Positions 1-11,146 of a DNA stretch of 64,000 bases are shown piece after piece; the first letter of the stretch is position 1, and every line of letters begins with the position of its first letter. A program made the position numbers and the translations under genes. Below the pieces are notes generated by a model that saw only the letters and a list, made by a program, of their open reading frames with translations, had not been told where the DNA came from and did no database searches. The stretch spans positions 3,792,599 through 3,856,598 of the forward strand of contig CAJSYZ010000004.1 in the NCBI GenBank assembly GCA_910574455.1, in the 5' to 3' direction. This DNA is from Trichaptum fuscoviolaceum (taxonomy: Eukaryota > Basidiomycota > Agaricomycetes > Hymenochaetales > Trichaptaceae).

Positions 1-1326
1 CATCTTGTTCGTGTGCTCTTGAGAGAGGTGCGGCTAACTCGCCCAAGCAAGTGTGCGATGAAGAACAAAGTTCTCAACCATGTAAGCCCTTTAATAGTTG
101 ACAGATATTGCGAAGTCTCATAAGATTCTTTGCAATCAAGGATGAGACGTATCTTGGCGGCCACTTGCTGCGGTGCAGTAGCAGACTCGATCTGAGCGGT
201 CTCCGCTTGCCAGTGAAGCTCGCAAGTTTGCTAAGCTATAATCAGTCACATCCTACACAATCTCAACGCAGGTAACCTTTGAAGTTGCCTGCCAGTGACA
301 AATGTGCGGTTTGAAGAGCTGTTCAAATAAAATCTTGGTGAGATGCCTTTAAGAACTCTGCCTACTTGCAAAGTTGCCCGCATTGCTGTGGTTCTTTATG
401 CTATGAAAGTACGTCAACCTACACAGCCAGAGACCAAAGGCGAGCGTTTACGTACTAGTATTTCATCACGAAGATGCCACTCCGTTTCTACAAGGATCTC
501 TTCCAAATCACCTTTGAGTTCTTCCGAAGCTTCCAGGACATCATCAGTGTCTCTTTCTTCAGATTCCTGAGGGGAAATGGTCGATGAGCAAGTAGCTACA
601 TTGCGATGGCTATTGCACCCACCTCGCCATCGACATTCTACACGTAGACTCGGACCCGATTCATTTTGCAATAGATTCGTGACGGCCTTCGTCTTCTGCC
701 GGACATTCGAATCCTTGTCTTTGCTGTTTTCGTCCAAATACTGGATCTCCTTCCAAATCATGATGGCATAGATGTTGTCACACAAGGAAACTTTCTGAAC
801 CGTTGTGCTAGTAGCGCTTAGGCGGAAGTCTCGATCATTTGCCAGTGAGGAAACGACATTCTCACAATTCGAGCCTTGATTACATGATGCCAGTTCAAGT
901 TCTTGCTCTGGCTAAGAATGCAGATGATACACCACTGGCACGTGTGGAATTCGCCCTCCGCACGGTCGCACACTGAGCGAAGGTCAGTCCTACCAGTAGT
1001 AACACAGTTCGTGTTCCGTGTCTACGATGGACTCTGAGAGGCCCAATGCACGGTAAGAGTTAGGAGCAGAGTAGATAGGCCTTAGAAAGTATGGAAAAGA
1101 GCTGAAAAGAGCAAAAAGACGAAGGCGCTGTGCTATGCCAGTGGCCACAGTGGCACATTAGCTTCCGCAAACTTGAAGTGTCGATCTTTATAGTGAATAA
1201 TATGGCGCCGAGATGCCGAGCGTGGCTGAACTTCAAGTTCAAGATGAAGAGTTGTGCTTTCGTGTCCAACTTCTCAGACTTCACAGACTTCCCCATTTCT
1301 CCCACTTTTTTAGTGTTTCTTCAAAT
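1..1326. other. Intergenic, accessory-like left end
   Basis: I see no convincing gene here. Open frames are short and have no recognisable domain. The stretch has several copies of words that are also abundant in the mobile region at the right end of the window: GCCAGTG near 210, 290, 842 and 1139, and a TTCAAGTT/AACTTGAA type word near 890, 1165 and 1230. It may therefore be the edge of an older element. A 123-aa open frame on the minus strand (414-785) is acidic and unrecognised. Confidence 0.4.
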
Positions 1327-2863
1327 ATGGGCGTTGTTCAAAGCTCTGTGAACTCTGAGATCCTCATTGCTGGTGCTGCTGTCGCTGTGGGCTCATTGAC
1401 AACGATTGGTCTGTACGCTCGCAACGCGAAGAAGCAGGACCACCGAGAAAGCACTGCTGCTGGCACCGCATCGCCTTCATCCGCTCCTGAAGCAGCTAGC
1501 GAGAAGAATTCCAAGGGAAAGAAGAAGAAGAAGGCTAAAGATCAGAAGAACTCAGACGCCGAGTTCGACCGCATCCTCGCTACGGCTCGAGAGAGCCATG
1601 CCAGGTCGACCGCGTCCGTTGGTGTCGCGTCTTTCCCGCAAGTCGCAGTCACCGCTGTGCCAGGTGCTTTCGACCAGAGCAGCGCAGCAGACGACTCAGA
1701 GGCGGTCGCACCGAAGGAAAAAAAAGCGAAACGGAAGAAAGGCAAGAAGGGCGGGTCGCCTGCAGCACCCAGTGGAGAGGGGTCTCGCAGTTTGGCAGCG
1801 TCAATGGCAACGTCGCCGGATAGCTCAATTATCCATGTACCGTCAGATACCCCCGCTGAACCTGAACGGTCAGTGCCATTGTCGAAGAAGGAGAGAAAGA
1901 AACGCGCTGCAAAGGGCGCAGATTCCGCTCAGGTTCAATCCACACCGAAAGCTGCACAGGTGTCTACCACTGCTTCGAGCTCAGGCGTGGATGCGGGACC
2001 CTCTTTCGCGTCCTCTGCCACTGACGACGCGTCTTGGACGCGCGTCGAGTCGCGCAAACGAAGTACGGACCCCGCTAGTGCGCATGCGAAGCACCCCTCT
2101 ACAACGGACGCTGAGATTCTAACGAGTGATACGAATATTACAACAAGTGTAACCGGTGAGACCGAGAGCGAAGAAGGGGCGAATACTGAGGACGAGCTCG
2201 AGGAGTCTTCGAGACATCAGAGCTCAGGGAACCGGAAAACATTTGCAGAGAAGATGCTTGGCAAACCGAGGAAGACCGGCGTGGAAGAGTGAGTGTAATT
2301 CAACACCGGTATACTAAAGGAGATACTGATCCACTTGTACAGTATGGAAGAAGTCCCGCTACAACCTACTCTGGCACGTGTCATTCGAGCAATACCAGCT
2401 GCGGAAAAGCCGGCTCAAGGCTTCTCTTGGGGTGACTATGAAGAGTATGCACACACCGGAGATGAAGGCACAAGCGCGGACGGGGACGAAGATGTAACTT
2501 GGGAAGAAGTGAAGGGACGAAAGCGAGGCAGTAAGCTCATTCTCTATACGTAAGGCACATTCACTGACATTCCGCATAGAAATAGAAAGAAATGCCTCAT
2601 CGTCCGGTAGCGTCCCAAAAACCAGCCTCACGGCACCGGAGACCATCACGAAACGCCAGCGACAGAATCTACTGCGGCGCGAAGCAGAGAAAGCGGAGAA
2701 GGCAGCCGCTGATGCTGAGCGCGAAAAGCGTTTAGCTCAACACAAACGTGAGCTTGAGCGTGCACGAATTGCTGAGCAGTTCGCCAGTGGTGGCGGGAAG
2801 GGGAAGAAAGTGAGTGGTGGGATGACTGCTTCTGTGGACGGAGGCAAGTTGGTATGGGAATAA
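1327..2863 (+). CDS. Membrane-anchored Lys-rich protein, unknown function
   Basis: Exons 1327-2288, 2343-2530 and 2580-2863 give 477 aa; both introns have GT...AG ends and the frame closes exactly. An in-frame Met at 1213 exists, but the Met at 1327 puts a hydrophobic segment (residues about 10-31, EILIAGAAVAVGSLTTIGLY) right at the N-terminus, so I prefer it. After the anchor come long Lys-rich runs (GKKKKKAKD, KRKKGKKGG), Ser/Ala-rich linkers and two related motifs, SWTRVESRKR and TWEEVKGRKR, about 130 residues apart. The C-terminus is a charged, probably helical stretch rich in Arg, Glu and Ala that ends in LVWE. One N-terminal anchor followed by a basic cytosolic tail suggests a protein on an internal membrane facing the cytosol; that is inference. 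It converges on ARG7 with 66 bp between stop codons. Confidence 0.8.
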
Positions 2864-2929
2864 CGAACATCCTCTTAATTACTTAACAAAATCGGAAGTA
2901 CTGTACGGATCTATCTAATACATATGCGC

Positions 2930-4466
2930 TCAACTGCGATAGTCGCCGTTGATGCTCACATATTCCTGAGGCCCTATCAGTAACTGGCACATTAGGCAAC
3001 AATTATATATTTATACTCACATAACTGAAGTCACAGCTCCAATACTTTGCATTCTCTTTTCCGAGGCCAAGGTCGACGCGAATCTCAAGGTCCTCGTTAA
3101 CAAGAATCTCTTTGGCACGTACTTCATCAAGCTTTTGAGGCTCTCCATTGACGAGCAGAGGGAGCACTGAGGAGCCGTCGGTTGGGATGAATGAGACAGA
3201 GACCCGCGTAGGCTCGACAGGCGTAGAAAGCGTGGATAGCGAACCAGTAGCGGCAAGGATGCGGCCCCAGCTATTTGTTTTGTAAGAAAAGAGAGGAAAA
3301 GTGATTGGATAAACGTATACATACTTGGCATCTTCACCATATAGCGCGGTCTTGACGAGCGCAGACGTCGAGATGCGAGAAGCAATGGCATGAGCGTCGC
3401 TGTAAGTAGCAGCTCCTTCGACGGAAACGGTGACGAACTTCGTCGCACCCTCGCCGTCGCGTACGACGAGCTGTGCAAGTTCTGCTGCAAAGTCAGTCAA
3501 TACATCTCGGAATTGAATGTATGCCTCGTGATCTCGTTCTTCGTCAATCTCCAGGTCTTTAACTGCAGCCTCCTCCTGCACCGCCGCGCCATTCGCAAGT
3601 ACGATGATTGTGTCGTTCGTGCTCATGTCGCCATCGACTGAGATGCTGTTGAATGAGCGGTCCACTGCGTAGGTGAGAGCGTTCTGGAGGGACCGAGGGG
3701 AGACTGGAGCGTCCGTGAGGATGCATCCAAGGAGTGTTGCATGCAGCTCTTTCTTGGACGGGGGACCCATGTCGGGGTGGATCATACCTGCACCCTTGTC
3801 CATCCCAGCCATCCGGAACTCGTTGCCCTTGATCGAGAATGTACGCGCACGAAGCTTGGGGAATGTGTCCGTGGTCATGAAGGCACGGGCGGCACGCTCC
3901 CAGTGCTCAAACGTGTTCCCGAGAGGCCCAGATTGCAGAGACTCCAATGCAGAGAGAATCTTGGAAATGGGTAAGTTCACCCCAATGACACCGGTGCTCA
4001 TGACAAGGGTTTGGGCCGATTCAGAGGAGCCTGACGGCAGCAAAGCATCTGTAGCCTTGACCATCGCCCAAGCATCCTCCAAGCCTTGCTTTCCGGTCAC
4101 AGCATTTGCACAACCGCTGTTCACAACAACTGCTCGCGCCCTTCCTTCGCTAGCCTTGATGACCTCTTCGCTAACAGTGACAGGTGCAGCACGGAAAGCA
4201 TTGCGCGTGAAGCAGGCTGCCGCTGAGGTGGGGAAAGGAGAGGTGGAAAGTATAACAGCAAGGTCGGGGATTTCAGCGACCTTCTTGACACCGCAGTGCG
4301 TCCCAGTCAGGAGGTATCCTCGAGGAAAGACATTTGAAGGAAGAGGTTTGTGAAATCGCGCCTTTGACGGCATTGGACGCTGGTGGTATGTCGTTCCAGC
4401 AGATGAGGATGCCATTCGACCCAATGGACGTGCCACACTCAAACGAAACACAGGGAGGAGAGACAT
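2930..4466 (-). CDS. ARG7: Glutamate N-acetyltransferase / ornithine acetyltransferase (mitochondrial)
   Basis: Bifunctional ArgJ enzyme of the cyclic arginine pathway. It moves the acetyl group from N-acetylornithine to glutamate and can also start the cycle with acetyl-CoA. Exons on the minus strand are 4466-3325, 3270-3021 and 2965-2930, 475 aa. The 54-nt intron 3271-3324 is open in frame, so a single reading frame runs through it; removing it restores DANWGRILAATG. The last intron restores the expected C-terminus SYEYVSINGDYRS. Family marks: FTRNAFRAAPV, VVNSGCANAVTG, the KGAGMIHPDM block followed by HATLLGC with the Thr that is the autoprocessing nucleophile, and DGDMSTNDT. The Arg/Ser-rich N-terminus looks like a mitochondrial targeting peptide. 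Very sure. Confidence 0.96.
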
Positions 4467-5442
4467 TGTTGCTTGCTGGCACCAGCCTCGTCCTCGTTCA
4501 CTTATATATACACGATGTTGAGGGCCTTCTGCTTCTTCATAGCTGAAAGTGCTCTGTGACTCACAGCAGAATGAATTTTTTTAAAGGCAAGACGATTTGC
4601 CGTTCTAATTTAATGAAAGAGCACATCCATTGAACGCACCGCACATGTCGCCTTCCAGAAGTCGTGACTCACAAAGTTCAGAATGAGGGAATGAACCAGA
4701 CAGTATGTTTGCACTGTAAAAGATGTATCCAAGCCGCACGACTTCCCGACAACGAAAAAGCTGATGACGAGACAGAACGCCGACGAGGAGCTACAATCTT
4801 CCAACGCTCCGTTACTCTCGAGTCCCTGCGATGGACGGGCGAGTGTAGCCCAGAAGGCTACTTCGTTGGTGGAAGAAGAAAGGCAAGTTAGTATGAGGCG
4901 AAGGCAATTTATATCATTTGAAAAATGTTTCGCACCGACCCTGACTGACGAAAGAGGAAAGCTTAATATTTTAATTTATTATATTTTATTGAATAGTTGA
5001 GAAATAAAGAGCACAAGACTTATCTGAGGAGCTGGGGCGAAGGTGTATTGTCTCCAGGCTGTACTAGTAGTGCATGAAGCAGATATGTATACAAACAAGC
5101 ATGAACGCCCAAGCCGGGTCATTTCGACATTACTTGTACGTATGTACTTGCCACTAATAGAAAAATTGTACTAGTTCCACATAATGGCAGTTCTATCCAA
5201 GCATTACTGAACACAGAGATAATCAAGAAGTCGCTCCGTATACATTGGGAAGGAGGATGGCAATGAGTACGAAGTTGTGTTCTCCTTGAGATGGTCAACT
5301 TTATCTAAAGCAACCGTGGGACAATCTCACCCGTTCTGACTCTCACATCCGGTTGTTTGGTTGCTGTTTGTACGCCTTCAATACCTGCTCAACACCGCTC
5401 AAGATTTCGCGGAAGACAAAACAGCGGCCTCAAGCAAGAACG
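4467..5442. other. Intergenic region between ARG7 and the eL33 gene
   Basis: About 980 bp between two divergently read genes, so it must hold both promoters. It contains AT-rich stretches (about 4560-4610 and 4960-5010). Only short unsupported reading frames occur. No RNA gene recognised. Confidence 0.5.
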
Positions 5443-6020
5443 ATGGGATCAACAAGGTCTGTATCTATGTATTAAGACTCTGGAGGTGCTATTGAGATGC
5501 TGTAAAAACGATGGAAGGGGTTAAAAGGGCATGGAATCGGTGGATTGACAGGACTTCTGGTGGATGGATGCTGACACCCCGCTTTACCTTGTCTATAGAC
5601 TCTACAGCAAGGGCCGTATCCTTGGCCACAAGCGCAGCAAGCGCAACTCCCGCCCGAACACCTCCCTCGTCCAGATCGAGGGTGTCGCAAACAAGGAGGA
5701 GGCTCAGTTCTATCTCGGAAAGCGCGTAGCGTTCGTGTACCGCGCAAAGCGTGAAGTGAAGGGTTCGAAGGTCCGCGTTATCTGGGGGTACGTCTACATG
5801 TCCTTACGCATTGGAAACGATACTTATGTTTGACTCTATGTGAAGTCGCGTTACCCGCTCACACGGCAACTCTGGTGTTGTCAAGTCAAAATTCCGCTCG
5901 AACATCCCCCCTCACGCTTTCGGAGCATCAGTCCGTGTGGTACGTCTTGTGAAGGCTTCTGCATTCTCCTTGTACTTAATATCTCTTCCACTCTAGATGC
6001 TCTACCCGTCAAACATCTAA
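5443..6020 (+). CDS. RPL33: 60S ribosomal protein eL33 (L33/L35Ae)
   Basis: Large-subunit ribosomal protein, 106 aa. Four exons: 5443-5456, 5599-5787, 5846-5939 and 5997-6020. The protein starts [17 protein letters not shown] and contains the L35Ae core: [55 protein letters not shown] and FGASVRVMLYPSNI at the C-terminus. Exon 1 codes only the first four residues and part of the fifth codon. Intron 1 (142 bp) is more than twice the local norm. Length and ends match the family. Confidence 0.97.
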
Positions 6021-8327
6021 AATATACATTTTTCATGTCGCATGCTGCATTCTTTCCTCATTTCTTTTTTTAGCTACTGCAATGCCATGACATATGTGTA
6101 TGCCACGACAACCGAAGTCAGTCTGACAAGGCTGTAATATCAAGCAACGAACTGTAAAGATGGTCTACGTAAGACAGGGATAAATCAGAATGGCCCACTC
6201 TGTGAAGCGTCACGCCCGACTGTTAATGACCTCTTTCAGCTAACGGCTAATCTCCTATCTAAGCGGCTGATTTGCTACCTAGGCTGTATCTTGTATTGCA
6301 TCACTTTTGGACGCTATACTTGGCCGCTGTTACCTTGCGTTGCGGAAGAAAGCTTCGGGTGGATCGTAGAGTGGCGTTGAATCTCTTAATGGACTACTGG
6401 CAGTTAGGATCTTCGTTCGTCAACACCATGAAGACCAACCCGAGCGCGTCCTTCTCATTGAGGACATATACAGGAAGAAATTCGGATAATATCTTCCGCC
6501 GACCTCAAGATGCAACCGCCCTTCCTTGTTTCCCTTCCCAATTACTGTCGGTACTGTACGAATTGTCACCCTTGCACCAGCTTTTACTCACGTAGTTTCC
6601 AACAACGTTCGTCGATAGTAACCACGCGATCGTTCCTCGGTTTTCATCTCATCTGTAACGTCAACTGCGTGTACAATCATTATTCTCGAGCTCAAACGGC
6701 AATATAACGGTCCTTTCTTCTCACTGATGCATCCAGCTGAATGTATGTCTAGTAACTTTATTCATCGCTGCACGGTCTGCACCAAAAAAACTCAAGATAC
6801 GAAGACGACCAAACATCACTCTCAAACCTTTTCAATTTAGACACCATTGGCTGTGATCAACGCGCACTAAACGATCTCTTGCTTAGGCATGTCAGCCGCT
6901 TTTCACTCTCAAGAGCACACGAAGTAGATGCGGGGGTGGGTGTTGTTTCTTTGACCCCGCAAAAAAAAAGTTCGCGCCATTGAAGGCAGGATGGGGAGGG
7001 GAAAACGCGCAGGCCTTGGGGGGATAACCGGCACCCAAGTTTAGACCCGTTAGGATCTTGCTAGTCGCGAAAAACCTCCCGGAAGCGAGATTTGGACTCG
7101 CTCCACCACCATCCAGAACACTAATTCTACCTAATTCTACGCATGTTTCCTCGCCGCAGAGACCGCTTCCCCCAGGAAGTTCGGCACTCCGCATTTCCAC
7201 GAAACCGGGCATGCAGACGCGGCTTGGGAGTACGGGGTGGCCGTCGATCGGGTGTGTTGCCCTGCTTGGTGCAGGGGACCGACGGCCGTCTTCCGTCATG
7301 CGTACCACGTTACAGAGGGCGGCATTGCCAGTGCTACCATGACGGCGTACGGACATGACGTGAAGCACCCAGGAGATAATGTAGGCCCTACGGGAGAGTA
7401 CACGCACAACGAAGTCGGGAACGGTGGGACTACTACCCGGAGGGCGTCTTCGGCGAAGGTGGATGCTGGATATGCATGCTGGTTGCTGAAGTCGGTGGTG
7501 GTGGAGGTGGGGGGTCAAGAGGGAGTGGGGCTTCGACGACCAGCATTCCACTCCTTTATACCCCCTGAATTTGCGGCGAACAAACAGACGCTTTGGGCTG
7601 GTTGTTTTGTTCTGGACGAGCTACGGTGTGCTCGGGGATGCAAGATCGGTGGAACAAAGTTAATCGCCGATGTCCGCCACCTCCTTCAGCCACCTAAGCT
7701 TCAACAGTCTAGGAAGTTATCTGAAGACATTACGAACAATTGTAGGGTTGGTCAGAATCACTCCTGAAACGCAAAGGATGGGACAGTGATTGTGTCTCCG
7801 TCTCAAGACTTCATCGTTGTTGAGGTTGGCAAACGTCTTGTTGGTTGCGCATGTCGGAATACCGCAGAGGGAAATAGATGAGGTAGCAGCAATTCGCACG
7901 TTGAAGGAAATGATCTGTTAACAAGTGTCGAAAGGATATCGTTCGTGTGCAACTTGTCCTTGGAATTTTGACCAAGAGTACGAAGCGTAAGCGTAATTCA
8001 CCTCATGCAGTTTTTCACATGCCATCCAATATAACATTTGTCTTCCGAGGCGGCAAATTTGAAGAGTGAAGAACGAACGACCAGTAGTCGTTGCACACAA
8101 ACAGAACATCTTTCTTGAGACGTCGAGCAGTCGTCGTAAACTGGCTGCATGTGAGATTTCGGTGAAGAAAAATGAAAGGAAATCTATTGCATGGTAAATA
8201 AGAAAGGTCGTAAAGAATAGCATGCACAAAATTAAGAGCGAATGGTCCTTTCCGATGCGCCGAATACAACAATCTACTTTCCTGCTGATCCCCACTCGCT
8301 TTTCGGCAAAATAAAAATGGCAGTCGA
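6021..8327. other. Long intergenic region with a GC-rich core
   Basis: About 2.3 kb without a supported gene. The part at 6950-7560 is GC-rich and open on both strands (for instance 219 codons on the minus strand from 7551 to 6892), but the translations are Pro/Arg/His-rich, hold no domain and look like composition effects. A 38-nt word at 7611-7648 recurs at 46,453-46,490. The last 400 bp are probably the 3' region of the phosphate carrier gene. Confidence 0.4.
7611..7648 (+). repeat. Dispersed 38-nt repeat, copy 1
   Basis: The word beginning TCTGGACGAGCTACGGTGTG and ending CAAGATCG matches 46,453-46,490 at 36 of 38 positions, same orientation. The similarity stops sharply on both sides. 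Neither copy lies in a supported gene. Confidence 0.75.
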
Positions 8328-9674
8328 TTACTTTCCACCAGTCGTACCTAAGCCCATGGAGGACTTGAAGGTGTCGTAGATCCACCATTGGAAGCCAGTG
8401 AGGGTACCAATCATGAGGACACGCGTGCCGAGACCCTTGGTCGCGAGATTCGCGAGACCGACCTCCCCAGCAATCTGTCCGACAGTCTTTCCCTTGTTGG
8501 CAGCCTTGCCCATCTGCGAGACAATCGAGTCGGCCGGGTGAGAAACGATGGCGCAAACAACACCAGCAAGGTAACCAGACGCGAAAGTGATTCCGAGTTG
8601 AGTTCCCTTGCCGTACGAATCTTTCGGTGCCGTGAAGACGTGCGTGTAGAACAGCTGAACAATCTTCTCAAAGAAGAAGAACTTGGCCATCGTGTACGGA
8701 ATCTGCAGGACACGTAAAGATAACTATACGAGAAGAAAAAACATGCAAATGATATAAACGCACCTGACGCGACCAGAGGGGAACCAGTGAACCAAAGGGA
8801 TACCGAGTTTCAGCTTTGGTGCGGCTCATCTCCTTAAGGGCAGCACCGAAGGGAATAGGGAAAGTGCCTGAAGGCGACGTTTGAATCTTGACCTTAACCA
8901 TTTCGAAGGGGCAGAGTGCGATATCTGCGAAAACTTCTGCGCTAGCAGAGGCAGTGACCCAGATGAGTGGCTTGTACTTGTTGGTATTCTCCTCGCCAGC
9001 AAGGTTCATGTATAGGTCCTTGAATGGCTCGTAGAGACCGTACTTGAACATGCCCTGTAACGAATAACCAACGAATGTTGGGCCGACACCTTTCCAAACG
9101 GCCCGTGATCCCTCCTCAGCTGCGATGAGCTTGAGACCAGATATTAAGCCCTTGTATTTCCCCGGGCTGACCTAGAAAATGGGAATGAAAAAAATCAGAA
9201 TCACGATGAAGCACAAACATATAAAGTTGCTGTGGCGATACGAATTGTTAGTAGGCAAAAATGACATGGGCTCGTTTGACATCTCGCCTGTGGGATATGA
9301 GGACGGAAATAAGAAAAAAAGCGGATTCAACCCGACTCAAAATACGCGAAGATAAGCGCACAGAACCCCATACCAGGAGAGCATTGAATAGAAGATACCG
9401 AGAAAGCCGCCACAGTATGAACTCAATGACAAGCGAGGGACTTGGAGTCTTACCTGCATGTTACATTTCGTTACATCCAAGGGGGTGATGCCAGCGTGGG
9501 TGAAGCCGCAGGCGAGCGCACCACCAAGCATGCATTTTGAGTAGTAAGAGATATCATGAGGTACAGGACCCAAGAACCTATTCAACAATAACAATTCAAC
9601 CTGAATTCTGGAACAAGATGAAGGACATGTAGCACTGACCTGGCGTCCCACTTCGTAGGGGTGACAGCGGCCAT
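8328..9674 (-). CDS. Mitochondrial phosphate carrier
   Basis: Inner-membrane carrier of the mitochondrial carrier family that brings phosphate (in some members also copper) into the matrix. Exons 9674-9640, 9577-9454, 9171-8764 and 8702-8328; 313 aa, the normal family length. Three carrier repeats are marked by PLDVTKCNMQ, PFEMVKVKIQ and HPADSIVSQM, and phosphate-carrier features are present: YYSKCMLGGALACG, GVGPTFVGYSLQGMFKYG, and the C-terminal GFQWWIYDTFKSS. The short N-terminus MAAVTPTKWDAR has no long presequence. Closest in kind to yeast Mir1/Pic2; I cannot tell which. Intron 2 (9172-9453, 282 bp) is unusually long for this window. Confidence 0.95.
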
Positions 9675-10379
9675 AAGGAATTAGATGCGACTACGCGACT
9701 GTAAATAACGTCTAAGTCGGTGCTGTGTTGGCTCGATGCCAAAGACCTGTCTAATGGATGGGTAAGAGGATGAGCTCGACGCTCGACGCGTGCTCGAGGT
9801 TCAGAGGAGATGGGAGGAAGAAAAGATGGTGACGACCCAAAATCTTTGTCCAACACATTGTCGGCATGCACCGGTAAAATCCCGGACGTCTCCGACATCT
9901 GCGTAAACCAACGTTCGTCAACTTTTCTGACGTATTCCCCGGCCCGTCGGACCACTCACAACTTGAAGTGACACGTAGAGTCAACCAATTGTGTTCGTTG
10001 TCGAACCAAACTGATCCAATATTAGCCAATCTTGCACATCTTAGGAAGCATCCTTTAGCATTGGTAAACTTCTCAAGATCGCCCTCCCATCGGTATTCAG
10101 GAAGCAAGATGTCGACCTTGAAGATCAATTGCTTCATATACTAATCACCAGAAACCTGAAGGCCATCAACTGTCTGCGTAGTGTAACAACCTCACACAGC
10201 TCAAACCGACGAAGAGGAGGAGGGTCTCAACAACCTCAACCTCGTTGAACTTGCATGTGCATTTTCAAATTTACCTTTTCTTCCGTGTGCACCGTATTAC
10301 TTATACAAACATAATTTCACCATACGAATCGTCCGAATATTTAGGTGTACTAGAACACGGAGGTTGGACGTAAACAAAA
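9675..10379. other. Intergenic region
   Basis: Upstream region of the phosphate carrier and downstream region of the small transcript unit. Only short open frames without domain content (for example 10,137-9,751 minus). I see no RNA gene or repeat here. Confidence 0.4.
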
Positions 10380-10885
10380 ATTTTATTGTGTGATACAACT
10401 ATTCAATACGCAAGCTCGTACAAGATTAACATCGCACAGAACATGGCATCGGCGAGATAGAAGTTACACTGTACAATGAAAATCTGACTGGAGAATAGAA
10501 GCCACCAAGGGTACCTGTCAATTCACCTGAAGAGAAGAGAAGTCAGGATCGTTGAGCGCAGACAATGACATCGAAAGAATGAAACAGTATCAGTTAAAGC
10601 GGGACTACCGACCAAAGCCGGCGCCCCGAAGGTAGCTGAGATATTGTTCTGCACCGCAGAGAGGGCTCTGCTAAAGCCAAATGCCTCAAACATCATTTGA
10701 AAGGAGAAGAAAGGAGAAAGGTATTGTGGATAATGAGAGTATAACGCTAACTTACCATTGCGCGTTCCGCTGCAGAGATCGTCGTCGTCGTTGAGAACAC
10801 GAAGTCTGAGAGAGCTCACGAAAAATTTATGGGAATGACGACGACCTGTATTACATAATATTAACATTAATACCCTTATATACTC
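10380..10885 (-). other. Candidate small spliced gene, product not resolved
   Basis: Signals on the minus strand look like one short transcript: a TATATAAG box near 10,880, an ATG directly followed by a strong GTAAGT donor at about 10,757, several acceptor sites (TTTAG, TGCAG, TCTTCAG, TACAG), and AATAAA at 10,381-10,386. Open stretches include NNISATFGAPAL and, at the 3' end, CNFYLADAMFCAMLILYELAY, which is hydrophobic. More than one splice choice keeps a frame, so I do not give a protein. It could be a small membrane protein or a non-coding transcript. Confidence 0.3.
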
Positions 10886-11146
10886 GTTTTGTCAGATAAC
10901 AGTTCGGCGGGTTTCTGGCCGGAATTTATGTAGCACTATCATGATCATGGCATGACGATATGTAGATCTTAGGAAATAGAGCATGTCGACAGAATGTATC
11001 ACTTATCAAGATATCCAAAGTCTTGTATATTAAAGGTAATGCTTCCCCAATACAAACTGATTGCAAAAAATAATATAGACGGAAGTTTGCGCAATGAGTC
11101 AAATGATAGAGTACATATGATATCGAAAGCAGGCGAAGTCATGTAT

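Noticed and set aside
3271..3324. In-frame insertion in the ArgJ protein
   Set aside because: It has donor and acceptor signals and removing it restores the conserved sequence, so it is an intron read through in frame.
7076..7130. tRNA-like T arm on the minus strand (GCGAG TCCAAAT CTCGC)
   Set aside because: No matching acceptor stem, D arm or anticodon arm could be drawn, and the loop deviates from the TTCRA consensus.
6892..7551. 219-codon open frame on the minus strand
   Set aside because: GC-rich DNA open on both strands; the translation is Pro/Arg/His-rich with no domain and no splice-linked continuation.
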